Source: Acidobacteriota bacterium (lineage in GTDB: Bacteria; Acidobacteriota; Blastocatellia; Pyrinomonadales; Pyrinomonadaceae). Taken from it: 64,000 nt of DNA. Positions within the stretch are counted from its first letter, which is position 1. Each line of letters opens with the position of its first letter. The DNA lies in the NCBI GenBank assembly GCA_003385635.1, contig QQUY01000003.1:124001-188000 (forward strand), given 5' to 3'. A program made the translations under genes and the position numbers. The notes below the pieces were generated by a model. That model worked only from the letters and a program-made list of their open reading frames with translations, was not told the origin of the DNA and did no database searches. Positions 8,849-17,651 of this stretch are shown here, in pieces.

Positions 8849-10462
8849 TTACTTGATCGCTTGGACCGTTTCCAAATACGTTTTCCCCTCGAGGTTTGCG
8901 ATCTGAAGGACGATGTTGTCGATCGCCGATACCCGCGAGTCGGCGTCAGGTATTCCGTTCGTGATTATCGAGAAAGCGAAACGCTCGCCTGCTTTCGACG
9001 TAACGTATCCGGAGAGAGCAGATACCTGGTCCAGGGTTCCTGTCTTACCGCGTACATTTCCCAAAGCTTCCGAAGACTTGAACCGCCGGCGAAGCGTCCC
9101 GTCTACTCCTCCGATCGTCAGTGAGTTCTTCCAGAAAGCTGAGAACCTAGCGGTGTCCAGATACTTGTAAAGCATCGCCGAAGAACTCGGAGTGATCAGG
9201 TTGTGTCTCGAGAGTCCGCTTCCGTCGTATTGCACGACGTCACGCGGATCCACGCCTGCCTTAGCGAGCAGTTCGCTAACGATCGCCATTCCTTTCTCGT
9301 CACTTGCCTTTGACGAGTTCTCCGGTCCTGCTGCCTCACCAAGCGATCTGAGGATCATTTCCGTGTACAGGTTCTGGCTCGGCTTCATCGTGTTCTCGGC
9401 GATTATGCTCAACGGAGGAGAAGGATAGGCCAGAATCTCCGCAAGCTCTTCTGTGTTGAGTACCTCGCCCCGGTCGAATCTATCGACGCCGCGCGCGGTA
9501 CCGGACACCACGATTCCTTTCAGACCCAGTCTTTGTTTGAGAAGATCGGCGAAGACCTGAGGAGGGTTCGAGACCGTGATCGGACCTGAGAATCCGGGAT
9601 CGTTCTGCGGGAGATTGCCTGATATCTCGAATGCATTGTCACGAATCCTTTTCGTGATCTTCAGCGTCTTTTTCTCGCCGCGGGCAACAGTCTTTGCAGT
9701 GTTGAACACTCGGAAAAGACCGCTTGTCGGTTCGAATCGCACAGAAGGCGCAAGTCCCTCGGTGGACGGCGAAACCCGCATCACCACAACATTGTCGTTA
9801 ACCGATAGCGCCGAAACCTCAGCCCCGTAATACCATTGAAGATCGTCCCATTCCCAGCCGTACGGGATCGGTTCTGAGCTGTAGTAGCTGCCGTCTCCGA
9901 CGATGTCACCCTCGATGCGCTTGATCCCAAGCGCGATCAATCTATCGGCTAGATCGTCGAAGGCCTTAAGCCAGTTTCCGTCATTGAATCGCCACGAGAA
10001 TGAAGGATCTCCCCTTCCGAATATGATCAGATCGCTTTTCAATACTCCGTTCGAAGGAGGTTCCGAAGCGTAAAAACTGGTGACGAAACGATGGTCAGGT
10101 CCGAGTTTGTCGAGTGCCGCCGCTACCGTGAAGCTCTTCATGTTTGAAGCCGGCATGAAGTACTTGTCGGCGTCCCTTTCATAAACGGTCTCGCCCGAAT
10201 CGAGCGAGATCACCTTTACCCCAATGCTTCCCTTTCTCAACGATGGTCTGGAGACCGCCATCGAGATCTTCGTCCGGAGTTCAGGAAGCGCATTCTTTGC
10301 AGGAACCCGATCCGGCGTCGACTCGGGTTGTGAGAGGTTGTCGGTAACTACGACCCGCGATCGAGGTTCAGTCTGGGCGTAAGCATTCGAGGAAAGAAAA
10401 GCGGAATATACCAGTGCCAGTAAAGCAATGAACGAGGATGACCTCAAGAACGGTTTCATCAT
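8849..10462 (-). CDS. dacB: D-alanyl-D-alanine carboxypeptidase/endopeptidase (PBP4, family S13)
   Basis: A 537-residue penicillin-binding protein of the S13 family, exported by the N-terminal signal (hydrophobic 10-27, then NAYAQ). The catalytic SxxK is Ser106-Asn-Met-Lys109; the second motif is in YDGSGLSRHN and the third is RGKTGTL near the C-terminus. Between SxxK and the second motif is the long insert typical of PBP4. It cleaves D-Ala-D-Ala and cross-bridges in periplasmic peptidoglycan. Two adjacent ATG codons begin the frame (10462 and 10459); no clear Shine-Dalgarno sequence helps choose. Length is somewhat above the E. coli protein. Confidence 0.92.
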   Translation of the reverse strand: MMKPFLRSSSFIALLALVYSAFLSSNAYAQTEPRSRVVVTDNLSQPESTPDRVPAKNALPELRTKISMAVSRPSLRKGSIGVKVISLDSGETVYERDADKYFMPASNMKSFTVAAALDKLGPDHRFVTSFYASEPPSNGVLKSDLIIFGRGDPSFSWRFNDGNWLKAFDDLADRLIALGIKRIEGDIVGDGSYYSSEPIPYGWEWDDLQWYYGAEVSALSVNDNVVVMRVSPSTEGLAPSVRFEPTSGLFRVFNTAKTVARGEKKTLKITKRIRDNAFEISGNLPQNDPGFSGPITVSNPPQVFADLLKQRLGLKGIVVSGTARGVDRFDRGEVLNTEELAEILAYPSPPLSIIAENTMKPSQNLYTEMILRSLGEAAGPENSSKASDEKGMAIVSELLAKAGVDPRDVVQYDGSGLSRHNLITPSSSAMLYKYLDTARFSAFWKNSLTIGGVDGTLRRRFKSSEALGNVRGKTGTLDQVSALSGYVTSKAGERFAFSIITNGIPDADSRVSAIDNIVLQIANLEGKTYLETVQAIK

Positions 10463-10566
10463 TTTCTTATGTTATTCCAAATGGTACGGCGGGAAAAGAG
10501 AATCTGCGGTAGAAAAGGCCGCCGAAACACTCCGGCGACCCTGTAACTCGTAGACCTGCAAGTCGT

Positions 10567-11601
10567 TCATTTTTTTCCCACGATCACATCCAGGTCGGAC
10601 TGCGGAACATCGAGGCTGACTGTCAACTCGGAGTCATTTCTGTCGATCGAGAGATTCTCCAGCATACGTCCATACACTTTCTTGTCCTCTCCCTTTTGCC
10701 TTAATAGAATGCTCGGAAGAAAACCCTGAAAGCCTTTCAGGACCGTTTGAAGTGACTCTGCCTGTTCAGGATCCGCGGTTCGGGCAGCTACCCAAAGGCT
10801 CGCTTTGCCCGGCACGACATCAAACGAACCATTTACTTCACGTACCGAGTTCAGGCTTTTTCCAAGGTCGTCCTTTTCCAGCTCCAGGAACTGGGAAAGG
10901 CCATCCGGCACAACCACAGCGAATCTCGCCATCGTGTCGCCCTTTCGACCGAGCATGGAAAGAAGTTTTCCGTCGATGCGCCTCGTGTTACCGAGCATCT
11001 CTCTAACCCTTTCAAGAGAGCCAAGTGCGACGGTGTTCGAATCGTAAGCCGCGAGAGCCACTTCGTCTGAAAGCCCTCCAAGCACCTTCGCAATCATCTG
11101 ATCAAAGAAACCACTGCTTTTGGCAGCCTTCGGCGCGTTCCGTTCTACGATTGATCTGGCTGAGAAAACGAAAACCTTTCGGCCGCCGATCATCTCGGTT
11201 CTCATCTCGCCTTCCGAGGCTAGTTTCGCTGCCTCGGCCAAGGTTGCCGCGTCGTACGCGCCCCTGGCGAGCAAAACAGGCTGAAGGTCAACATTCCCGC
11301 CTTCGATCTCGCGGGTTTTCATTCCGATGGCTACGCGGTCGAACTGCCTTAGATCAAGGCCGGTCTTGGCCTTGATCTTGTCGACCTCGCTGTCAACTTT
11401 GGCCAGCATAGTCTCGTTCGCCCCGAGTATCTGGGGAAGCGCCTGATCAAAGAGCTGACGTGAATTGAGGACCACGACTCCATCTGACTCAGGAAGCAGG
11501 ACCGCCAACTCGTCGGATTTCGCTTCGCCGATTGTCGAAAAGACCAATGCCGTTCCTACGAGGATCGCCGCGGCGAAAAACGCTAAATACTTACTTCTCA
11601 T
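10567..11601 (-). CDS. Secreted protein of unknown function
   Basis: A 344-residue protein with a signal peptide (YLAFFAAAILVGTALVFS). The mature part begins DELAVLLPESDGVVVLNSRQ and shows alternating helices and strands with no cysteines. The phrases GGRKVFVF and SLWVAARTADPEQAESLQ resemble Acidobacteriota secreted proteins with DUF3352-like, two-layer repeats, but this is a loose resemblance. No catalytic motif is visible. It follows the small zinc-ribbon gene by 74 bp on the same strand, so they may be co-transcribed. Confidence 0.8.
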   Translation of the reverse strand: MRSKYLAFFAAAILVGTALVFSTIGEAKSDELAVLLPESDGVVVLNSRQLFDQALPQILGANETMLAKVDSEVDKIKAKTGLDLRQFDRVAIGMKTREIEGGNVDLQPVLLARGAYDAATLAEAAKLASEGEMRTEMIGGRKVFVFSARSIVERNAPKAAKSSGFFDQMIAKVLGGLSDEVALAAYDSNTVALGSLERVREMLGNTRRIDGKLLSMLGRKGDTMARFAVVVPDGLSQFLELEKDDLGKSLNSVREVNGSFDVVPGKASLWVAARTADPEQAESLQTVLKGFQGFLPSILLRQKGEDKKVYGRMLENLSIDRNDSELTVSLDVPQSDLDVIVGKK

Positions 11602-11675
11602 TTATTACTCCAAAGATGCTCAGTTACCGGGTGAGGGACACTTTACGAGATGATACATCAGCAAACATCAGTTGG

Positions 11676-11921
11676 CTAAGCATTTCGGGAACTATCTATG
11701 CCTACATCTGCAGGTCCCTCCATCCCACAATCGGGGCACTTGAGGATTCCGTTCGTGCGGTCAACCCATTGGGCAAGGCCGCAGGTTGAGAGTCTCGAAG
11801 TCTTCTCTTCGGACTCACCCTCGCTCAGCAGGCGTGACTTTTCAGCGCGTGCGGAGTCGCCGAGAGCACTGCATCTGACACACACCCAGCCAAAGCCTTC
11901 GTTTTCGAATGCACCGGTCAA
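11676..11921 (-). CDS. Small zinc-ribbon-like protein
   Basis: An 81-residue open frame beginning at TTG (no ATG is available before an uninterrupted upstream stretch). It has two cysteine pairs, CVRC near residue 14 and CPDC near residue 62, spaced like a split zinc ribbon, and an acidic/basic linker between them. No Shine-Dalgarno sequence is seen. The paired cysteines and gene-like codon use argue that it is real; the start is uncertain. Function unknown. Confidence 0.55.
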   Translation of the reverse strand: MTGAFENEGFGWVCVRCSALGDSARAEKSRLLSEGESEEKTSRLSTCGLAQWVDRTNGILKCPDCGMEGPADVGIDSSRNA

Positions 11922-12015
11922 AAATAGTTCAGAAAAAAAGAAAAGAGGATGTCTGAATAGTCTGACCTTCGTCTTGATCTTAACTCGCGCATCGATATTG
12001 TCACGGAGTTACGGA

Positions 12016-12160
12016 ATCAGTTGCCCCCCGTTTCAACGGGGGGACGAATAGGGTATTTCATTGTCGTTGGCCGGCTTTAGCCGGCCATTCAAGGGGCTGA
12101 AGCCCCTTTTCGGGATTGTGATTCCTACTAACCCCCCAGCTAAAGCAGGGGGCAACTGAT
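12016..12160. repeat. REPIN-like palindrome cluster A
   Basis: Inverted copies of ATCAGTTGCCCCC at 12016 and 12148-12160 bracket a set of hairpins: CCCCCCGTTTCAACGGGGGG (12024-12043), GGCCGGCTTTAGCCGGCC (12069-12086) and AAGGGGCTGAAGCCCCTT (12091-12108). The 334-bp gap (11922-12255) shows no other gene. Confidence 0.8.
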
Positions 12161-12255
12161 ACCGCATCTGACGGAGGTCACTACGCCATTCGGGTAAAAC
12201 CTCAGGCTGTACATGAATTCCTTAGCAGTCATCCTCCAACGGCGACGAGAAAGTC

Positions 12256-13452
12256 CTAAAATCGCCGGGTTCCTGTACTTCGTTCCGGCATCGGAAGCAG
12301 TTTAACCGGAACGCTCAAGTTCTCGCCCCGGCGATAGATCTGGACGCTAACCGTGTCACCGATCTCCTTCTTATCAAGGAACCTGTACAGATCGTCGATA
12401 TTCGATACCTCCTGACCATCGATCGAGGTGATTATATCGCCGATGATCGCGGATTCGCCGTCGGAACGAAGGCCCCTGATCCCCGCTCTGTCAGCGGTTC
12501 CACCCGGCAGGATCGCCCTGACGACCAGGCCCTGACGGACCGGAAGATCGATCCCTCTGTCTTTCAAAAAGCCAACGCTGAGAAGCTCGGCGCCAAGCTT
12601 CGGCCTCTTGACCTCGCCGAACTGGATCAGCTGAGGAACGACTCGTTTTGCGGTATTTACCGGCACGGCAAAGCCAATGCCGGCCGACGTGCCGGAAGGT
12701 GAAAGGATCTGCGAGTTGATCCCGATCATTCGCCCGTACTTATCCAAAAGCGGGCCTCCCGAATTGCCTTTGTTGATCGAAGCGTCGGTCTGTATTGCCG
12801 CATCGATCGGGCGGTTGTTCCTTGCACGTATTGATCTTTCCAGTCCGGAAATGACCCCGGTTGTCAGAGTTCTGTCCTGCCCGAACGGGTTTCCGATCGC
12901 GAGAACCTTCTGGCCTACTTCCAACGCGCTTGAATCGCCCAGTGGGATGACCGTCAGGCCTTCCGCGGGCGGCTGGATCTTAATGACCGCGAGATCAGTG
13001 TCGGGATCACCGCCGACGAGTTCAGCGGGAAACACCTTTTCGCTTCCAAAGCTGACCGTCAGTTTCGAGGCGCCTTCGATCACGTGGTAGTTGGTGAGTA
13101 TGTGCCCCTGGTTGTCGATCACGGAACCGGATCCGATCCCGCTTTCTCGTTCAAACTCTTCTCCGTACCAAGTAGCAAATCTCGACGAGGTAGTGATGAA
13201 GGCGACGCCCGGTGACATCTTTTTGTAAACCTCGATGTTGTTCGCCTCGTCGGTAACGCTCGCCGGATCCGTTATGCCGGTTGAGTCGCTCTCGGCAAGC
13301 GCGAACGTCGCGGAATCGTTTGAAGTAAAGTAATTCCATCCGATCCCGAAACTGGAGATCGCCGCCACCGCTCCGACGGCGATAAGCGCGGAGAAGACCG
13401 CCAGCAATACGAGCTGTCGTCCCGTAAGCTGATAAGTAGCTTTCTGTCTCAT
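12256..13452 (-). CDS. HtrA/DegP-type serine protease with PDZ domain
   Basis: A 398-residue S1C protease anchored by one N-terminal membrane helix (about 13-35) with the catalytic part outside the cytoplasm. The triad is His123 (TNYHV), Asp153 (DTDLAVIKI) and Ser231 (GNSGGPL). A single PDZ domain occupies about 290-385, ending in the typical RGENLSVPVKL strand. This is the DegS/HtrA layout with one PDZ, used for envelope protein quality control or regulated proteolysis. The ATG at 13452 has AAGGGG 11-12 bases upstream; an earlier in-frame ATG at 13545 adds 31 residues with no family character. Confidence 0.92.
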   Translation of the reverse strand: MRQKATYQLTGRQLVLLAVFSALIAVGAVAAISSFGIGWNYFTSNDSATFALAESDSTGITDPASVTDEANNIEVYKKMSPGVAFITTSSRFATWYGEEFERESGIGSGSVIDNQGHILTNYHVIEGASKLTVSFGSEKVFPAELVGGDPDTDLAVIKIQPPAEGLTVIPLGDSSALEVGQKVLAIGNPFGQDRTLTTGVISGLERSIRARNNRPIDAAIQTDASINKGNSGGPLLDKYGRMIGINSQILSPSGTSAGIGFAVPVNTAKRVVPQLIQFGEVKRPKLGAELLSVGFLKDRGIDLPVRQGLVVRAILPGGTADRAGIRGLRSDGESAIIGDIITSIDGQEVSNIDDLYRFLDKKEIGDTVSVQIYRRGENLSVPVKLLPMPERSTGTRRF

Positions 13453-13611
13453 AATTACGTGGTCCCCTTGTAAATAATTAAGTGCGTGTAGGATGCGAAT
13501 CCCGCGAACTGCCGTTGTGTTCTTATCTGGGCGGGCAACCCGCATTGGCTGAATATTACAGAAATGATCAAAGGGAAGTAAACAAAGTGGCGCGAAAATG
13601 ACAAGGACACA

Positions 13612-13681
13612 ATCAGTTGCCCCCGGCTTCAGCCGGGGGGACTCAAGAGCGTTTACTTACTTTCGCCGGCTTCAGCCGGCT
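13612..13681. repeat. REPIN-like palindromes, cluster B left part
   Basis: ATCAGTTG followed by CCCCCGGCTTCAGCCGGGGG (13612-13641), then GCCGGCTTCAGCCGGC (13666-13681). The sequence is of the same family as clusters A and C. Confidence 0.8.
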
Positions 13682-13789
13682 ACTACTGCGCTGAACCCTC
13701 GGAACGTTGATGGATTTCTTCCGCCCCTGCGCAGATTCCCCCGAGACGAATCGCGTTCCGTCAGGAGCGCAATCTCTGCAACAGACATT

Positions 13790-13858
13790 CAGCCCCGATG
13801 GGGCTGTGGTCCTTACTTACAACCAACGCTACAGACATCCGGCTCCTAGCGGAGCCGG
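13790..13858. repeat. Hairpins CAGCCCCGATGGGGCTG and CCGGCTCCTAGCGGAGCCGG
   Basis: Two further perfect palindromic hairpins (13790-13806 and 13839-13858) in the same intergenic stretch. They belong to a second palindrome type whose loop differs from the GGCTTCAGCC type. No gene is seen in 13453-13925. Confidence 0.75.
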
Positions 13859-13883
13859 CGAGTTAATAAAGAAGAAGAGCTAT

Positions 13884-13918
13884 TTGTTACCGCCCCCTCG
13901 AAAAGGAGACGGTAACAA
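13884..13918 (-). terminator. Stem-loop beyond the DUF2911 gene
   Basis: TTGTTACCG pairs with CGGTAACAA across a 17-base loop that can pair further internally. It lies 8 bp past the stop of the minus-strand gene. There is no proper T-run, so it may be a processing or attenuating structure and not a classical terminator. Confidence 0.45.
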
Positions 13919-13925
13919 GTCTGGA

Positions 13926-15053
13926 TTAAAGCTTTTCCCCAAGCTCTTTCAAAAGCTTCTCGGAGTTGGCCTTCACAAGCGGTGGAGGGTTCATCGACAA
14001 CGACTTGCGAAGGTTCTTTATCGCGTTCTCGCGGTCGCCTGCCTGCGTGTAGGCTTCTCCAAGGCTGTCGTACCCGTTCGGATCGTCAGGGAAACGCTCG
14101 ATGTTCAGCTTCAGGAACTCGATCGCCCGGTCGAACCTCTTTTGCGCCATCATCTGATATCCGAGAGCGTTGAGCTGGTTCTTGTTTGCGAGCTCGACCG
14201 CCTCGTCAAGGATCTTGTCTCCCTCGGCCTGTTTGCCCGTCTGAAAGAGAAGGCCGCCCTTCGTAGCCAAAGTCGGGTAAGATCGATTTCTGGAGATTGC
14301 AATTTCAGACCATCGGAGAGCCTCTTCGTGGTTCGTGTTGTTGTTCAGACACCACTGAGCGGCGGTCTGGAAACCCTGCCAGAAGAATGCGGGCAGTCCC
14401 CTCAGTTCCTTCCGAAAATTGGCAAGAACCGTTTTCTGAAGGTCGACCTCGATCTTTATGGGTATCTGCTTCTTCTCCCACGAAAGCGCCAGGACGCCGT
14501 AATTGCTCCCCATATCAACGAAGTCGTACGTCAGTACCTCGGTGTGAGGAATCTCTTTCGATCTTACATCGACCCTCAGGGCGTCCTCTTCTGGCTGATA
14601 GAAGAAACTGCCCCAGGACGTGTGGTTCTTTGAGAATATGACTGTGACTCGGCCGTCCTCAAAGACCGCCATATGCAATCCATATTTGCCTGCGGGCAAA
14701 GGCTTGCCCTCGATCATCACGTCATCGGAAAAATAGATCGTTGTGTTCTCGTTCGCACCGGCGCGCCAGGGATTCTCGCCTCCGTTACCTCCTTGAAGGA
14801 CCGTGAATCCGTAGGGCACGAGATTGCCCCAGATCTGGCCCGAACGGTCATTTCCGTTTAGAGTAACCCGCGGGCGGGAGTAGTTGACCACGACACTGGA
14901 AAGGCCGATCTTCTGTTTGACCTCGGCTGCCGGGCTGACGGATCTCGGAGTTGTAACATTCTGGTTCTGGGCCGAAATCACTACTGAAGAGAAAACGACG
15001 ATGATCAGCGACCAAAAGGCCGCAACGAAATTCTGTTTGTAGAGTGCTTTCAT
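13926..15053 (-). CDS. Exported DUF2911 protein with TPR repeats
   Basis: About 375 residues from the ATG at 15053, which begins a signal peptide (VAAFWSLIIVVFSSVVISAQ). Residues ~30-180 match DUF2911 as found in Acidobacteriota and Bacteroidetes: SPAAEVKQKIG, VNYSRPRV, WRAGANENTTIYFSDDV, GKPLPAGKYGLHM. The C-terminal ~130 residues hold two or three TPRs (for example FDRAIEFLKLNIERFPDDP and YDSLGEAYTQAGDRENAI). TPRs suggest a scaffold for protein contacts outside the cytoplasm. The biochemical role of DUF2911 is unknown. An ORF start at 15095 would delay the signal peptide and is less likely. Confidence 0.85.
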   Translation of the reverse strand: MKALYKQNFVAAFWSLIIVVFSSVVISAQNQNVTTPRSVSPAAEVKQKIGLSSVVVNYSRPRVTLNGNDRSGQIWGNLVPYGFTVLQGGNGGENPWRAGANENTTIYFSDDVMIEGKPLPAGKYGLHMAVFEDGRVTVIFSKNHTSWGSFFYQPEEDALRVDVRSKEIPHTEVLTYDFVDMGSNYGVLALSWEKKQIPIKIEVDLQKTVLANFRKELRGLPAFFWQGFQTAAQWCLNNNTNHEEALRWSEIAISRNRSYPTLATKGGLLFQTGKQAEGDKILDEAVELANKNQLNALGYQMMAQKRFDRAIEFLKLNIERFPDDPNGYDSLGEAYTQAGDRENAIKNLRKSLSMNPPPLVKANSEKLLKELGEKL

Positions 15054-15300
15054 AACAATCAAGGCGCGCCGCGGCTCGGACGGAAAGTCGCGCACTGCCT
15101 CCTATCCTGAAAAGGGGAAAGTTGCGACAGCCCCGGAGCAGATCTAGAGACACAACTGCGACAGCTGATCTACGGTACAGACTAGGAGTCACGGACGGTC
15201 AGCTATCCGGGGCCCAAATTGTTATGCAGGTGATGGGTTGAGCCGGCGGAAGTATATCAGAGGCTTCCGGTACGTGGGTAAAAGATAAATCAAATGTAGA

Positions 15301-15582
15301 TCAATTCTGTCTTCGGACCGGGCGGACAGAAGCGGAAATCTCTGCCTCGGCCTCTATTTTCGGTACCAGCAGCCAGAGGTCGTAGTACATAAGTGCCCGG
15401 CAGACAAGGCCTTTCGGGTCCGTGAAAGTCACATCCAGGCGGTAAACGGTTCCCGTTTCGCTTCCGTGGCTCTTGGTGATATCGAAATTCATTCCCCTCG
15501 GGACGCCGCAGTATCCGGAATTGAAGGAGGTCCCGATCAGCGTATTCTGTTCCAGGGTGACGTCTTTGAGAAGTTCAAGGCA
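15301..15582 (-). pseudogene. Downstream part of a gene split by an in-frame TGA
   Basis: These 93 codons continue in the same frame as the 214-residue ORF immediately upstream, separated only by a TGA at 15583-15585. The segment CLELLKDVTLEQNTLIG through LVCRALMYYDLWLLVPK has coding-like third positions and contains three cysteines, as does the first part. An internal ATG at 15492 could start a 63-residue piece, but coding character extends upstream of it to the TGA. Either the gene was recently broken, or the TGA is read through (see findings). No function is recognised. Confidence 0.6.
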
Positions 15583-16227
15583 TCATTGCCGGCTGGCGTC
15601 CTTTCTTATCGCGTCGTCGAGAGACTCCCTGTCCCGAATGACCACCGGATCTCCTTCTGCCGCACTAACGCAGTTGTGAAGTTCTATCTGTTTCGCCTGT
15701 ATCTCTCGCGTGAAGTAGCGCCGGTCAGGTTCGGTCTTTCGGAGCCTTGGCCTGAGGGCATCGAGAGTGTTCTCCGGATCGTCGATCTTCAACTCCCTGA
15801 ATTCAACTGAATAACCGTCCGGAATCTTTTCGGTTACTATCCATCCTCGTCTGACCCCTCCTGCCCGGCATCCTCCCCAGGTGTTCTCTATGAAAACAAG
15901 GTACTTGCGCTCGCTTCGCACCGCCTGAATATCTATGGCGACCTTCATCATACAGTCGCCGCCGACCCTGTAAGACAACAATGACTGCTTATCGAATTCG
16001 ACTTCGGGCGAGGACTCGTTTTCGCAACGTTCGCTGGAGAACAGGACTTCTAGCTGGACCTTGGTAACAAGAGCGTTTTTGGAAGGAGAACAAAAGATGC
16101 TGTTTTCGTTATATAGCCTTTTGAATGGAACTCTTTCCCGAGCGGCTTGCGGAAACGTGTATGTTGCCGCAGAAAGTAGAAAAGCGGCGGCGAGGGCAGC
16201 GGCCAGGATCTTGGGAAATCGATTCAT
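15583..16227 (-). CDS. Secreted Cys-containing protein, 5' part of a TGA-interrupted gene
   Basis: A 214-residue ORF with a signal peptide (ILAAALAAAFLLSAATYTF). It contains five cysteines in the mature part (FCSPSKN, SERCENE, GGDCMMK, GGCRAGG, LHNCVSA), suggesting disulfides in the periplasm. The ORF ends at TGA, but the same frame stays open for 93 further codons with coding composition, giving a 308-codon gene if the stop is ignored. I do not recognise the family. It sits between the DUF2911 gene and hemW. Confidence 0.75.
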   Translation of the reverse strand: MNRFPKILAAALAAAFLLSAATYTFPQAARERVPFKRLYNENSIFCSPSKNALVTKVQLEVLFSSERCENESSPEVEFDKQSLLSYRVGGDCMMKVAIDIQAVRSERKYLVFIENTWGGCRAGGVRRGWIVTEKIPDGYSVEFRELKIDDPENTLDALRPRLRKTEPDRRYFTREIQAKQIELHNCVSAAEGDPVVIRDRESLDDAIRKDASRQ

Positions 16228-16241
16228 CTATCGGACCTAAA

Positions 16242-17498
16242 CTAGACAAACACTCCGAAAACTTCATTCGAATAGAGCCGCCCTTTCTGGGTGAGCCGCA
16301 TTACATCGGATTCTGTCAGTTCAACTAGACCAAGCTCACGGAATTCTGCGATCTCTGGACCGAATTCTTCGGTCAGATCGGAACCGAATCTCGACCGGTA
16401 TTCTTTAAGGTCGAGGCCCTTGGTCAAACGAAGCTTGAGAAACGTAAACTCCGCCTTCAGTTGCTTTTCCGGAAGCTCCTCGATCTCCACAACTGGCGAA
16501 TCTCCGCATTCGACCGTTCGAACATACGCCATCGTGTCGCGTACGTTGACCCACCTACGGCCGCCGTCGAATGAATGCGATGAAACCCCGAAACCTATCA
16601 CCGGATCGAGGTCCCAGTACTTGAGATTGTGCCTTGATTCGAAACCTTCTTTGCAGAAGTTCGAGATCTCGTATTGCCTATATCCGGCTTTCTCAAGCCG
16701 CTCAAGCATCAGCTCGTACATTTCGGCGGCGAGCTCTTCGTCCGGAAGCGGCTGTCTTCCGCTTCTTACCTGTTCGGCAAGCGGTGTCGCTTCGTGGATC
16801 TCGAGAAGGTAAAGCGATATGTGTTCGGGAGACATCGAAACCGCCTCTTCGAGATTTGCCTTCCAGTCATCGATGGTCTGGTGAGGAAGACCCGCGATCA
16901 GGTCAAAGCTTATATTTTCGAACCCCGCTTTACGGAGCGTCTTATAAGTACTTCGCGCGTCGTCCGCATCGTGTCCACGAGCGAGCAGTTTTAACGATCG
17001 GTCGTTGAAGGTCTGAACTCCAAAGCTCGCGCGGTTCACTCCCATCGCTCTGAATTGCTCCAGCTGTCCAAGGGTTACAGTCGCGGGATTCATCTCGACG
17101 GTGATCTCGCGATCTTCCGAAATCTCGAACCGCTCGTGTACGGCCTTGAGGATTCTTTCAAGCTGACCGGGATTCAGAAGCGAAGGAGTCCCGCCGCCGA
17201 AGTAGATAGTGTCGACGAGCCCGCCTCTGGCGGGAAGTACTGAGGGCTGAGGACTGTGGACTGAGTCGGAGCGCCCGCGTCCCGCGGGCAGTACTGAGGA
17301 CTGAGGACTGAGGACTGAGTTTGGGTCTGGTAATGAAAGCCGATCTCCGGTCTTCGGTTTTCGGTCTTCAAGCTCGGTCAGAACTGCCCGCAAATACCTT
17401 TCCACCGCCTCGTCGTTCCGATAGACATCAGTCGCGAAGTCGCAATAGGAACAACGGGACTTGCAGAAGGGAACGTGGATGTAAACTCCAGCCGGCAT
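16242..17498 (-). CDS. hemW: HemW-like radical SAM heme chaperone with internal repeat insertion
   Basis: A 418-residue radical SAM protein of the HemW (formerly HemN-like) family, now regarded as a heme chaperone and not a coproporphyrinogen oxidase. The Fe-S/SAM motif is Cys12-x3-Cys16-x2-Cys19 in FCKSRCSYC, followed by IYFGGGTPSLL. ISFDLIAGLPHQ, HNLKYWDLDPVIGFGVSSHS and the C-terminal wing are typical. It is about 40 residues longer than usual: residues ~47-92 are a low-complexity Ser/Pro/Leu stretch encoded by two units of a genomic repeat (17218-17330) inserted in frame between the cluster motif and GGGTPS. It is presumably functional because the frame is intact. Confidence 0.9.
   Translation of the reverse strand: MPAGVYIHVPFCKSRCSYCDFATDVYRNDEAVERYLRAVLTELEDRKPKTGDRLSLPDPNSVLSPQSSVLPAGRGRSDSVHSPQPSVLPARGGLVDTIYFGGGTPSLLNPGQLERILKAVHERFEISEDREITVEMNPATVTLGQLEQFRAMGVNRASFGVQTFNDRSLKLLARGHDADDARSTYKTLRKAGFENISFDLIAGLPHQTIDDWKANLEEAVSMSPEHISLYLLEIHEATPLAEQVRSGRQPLPDEELAAEMYELMLERLEKAGYRQYEISNFCKEGFESRHNLKYWDLDPVIGFGVSSHSFDGGRRWVNVRDTMAYVRTVECGDSPVVEIEELPEKQLKAEFTFLKLRLTKGLDLKEYRSRFGSDLTEEFGPEIAEFRELGLVELTESDVMRLTQKGRLYSNEVFGVFV
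17218..17330. repeat. Composite repeat inserted within hemW
   Basis: Two ~48-bp units. Each has a short GC-rich inverted repeat (CCCGCCTCTGGCGGG; CCCGCGTCCCGCGGG) followed by AGTACTGAGG and then ACTGAGG-type heptamers. The layout matches the intergenic composite elements near 33.3, 45.4 and 62.0 kb. Confidence 0.8.
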
Positions 17499-17651
17499 CG
17501 CTTAAGTATACTCCCGCGTGAATCCGTTAGTTCACCACAGAGTGCACTCAGTCCACAGAGTTAAGCAGGATTGAATAGACAAATGCACCCTTCGAGCTGG
17601 GCGCGCCCAGAAAGTCTCTGTGCCCTCAGTGCTCTCAGTGTTGAAATTTGA

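Noticed and set aside
13707-14633. 308-codon plus-strand frame
   Set aside because: It is antisense to the DUF2911/TPR gene, which has clear family motifs, and it starts within palindromic repeats.
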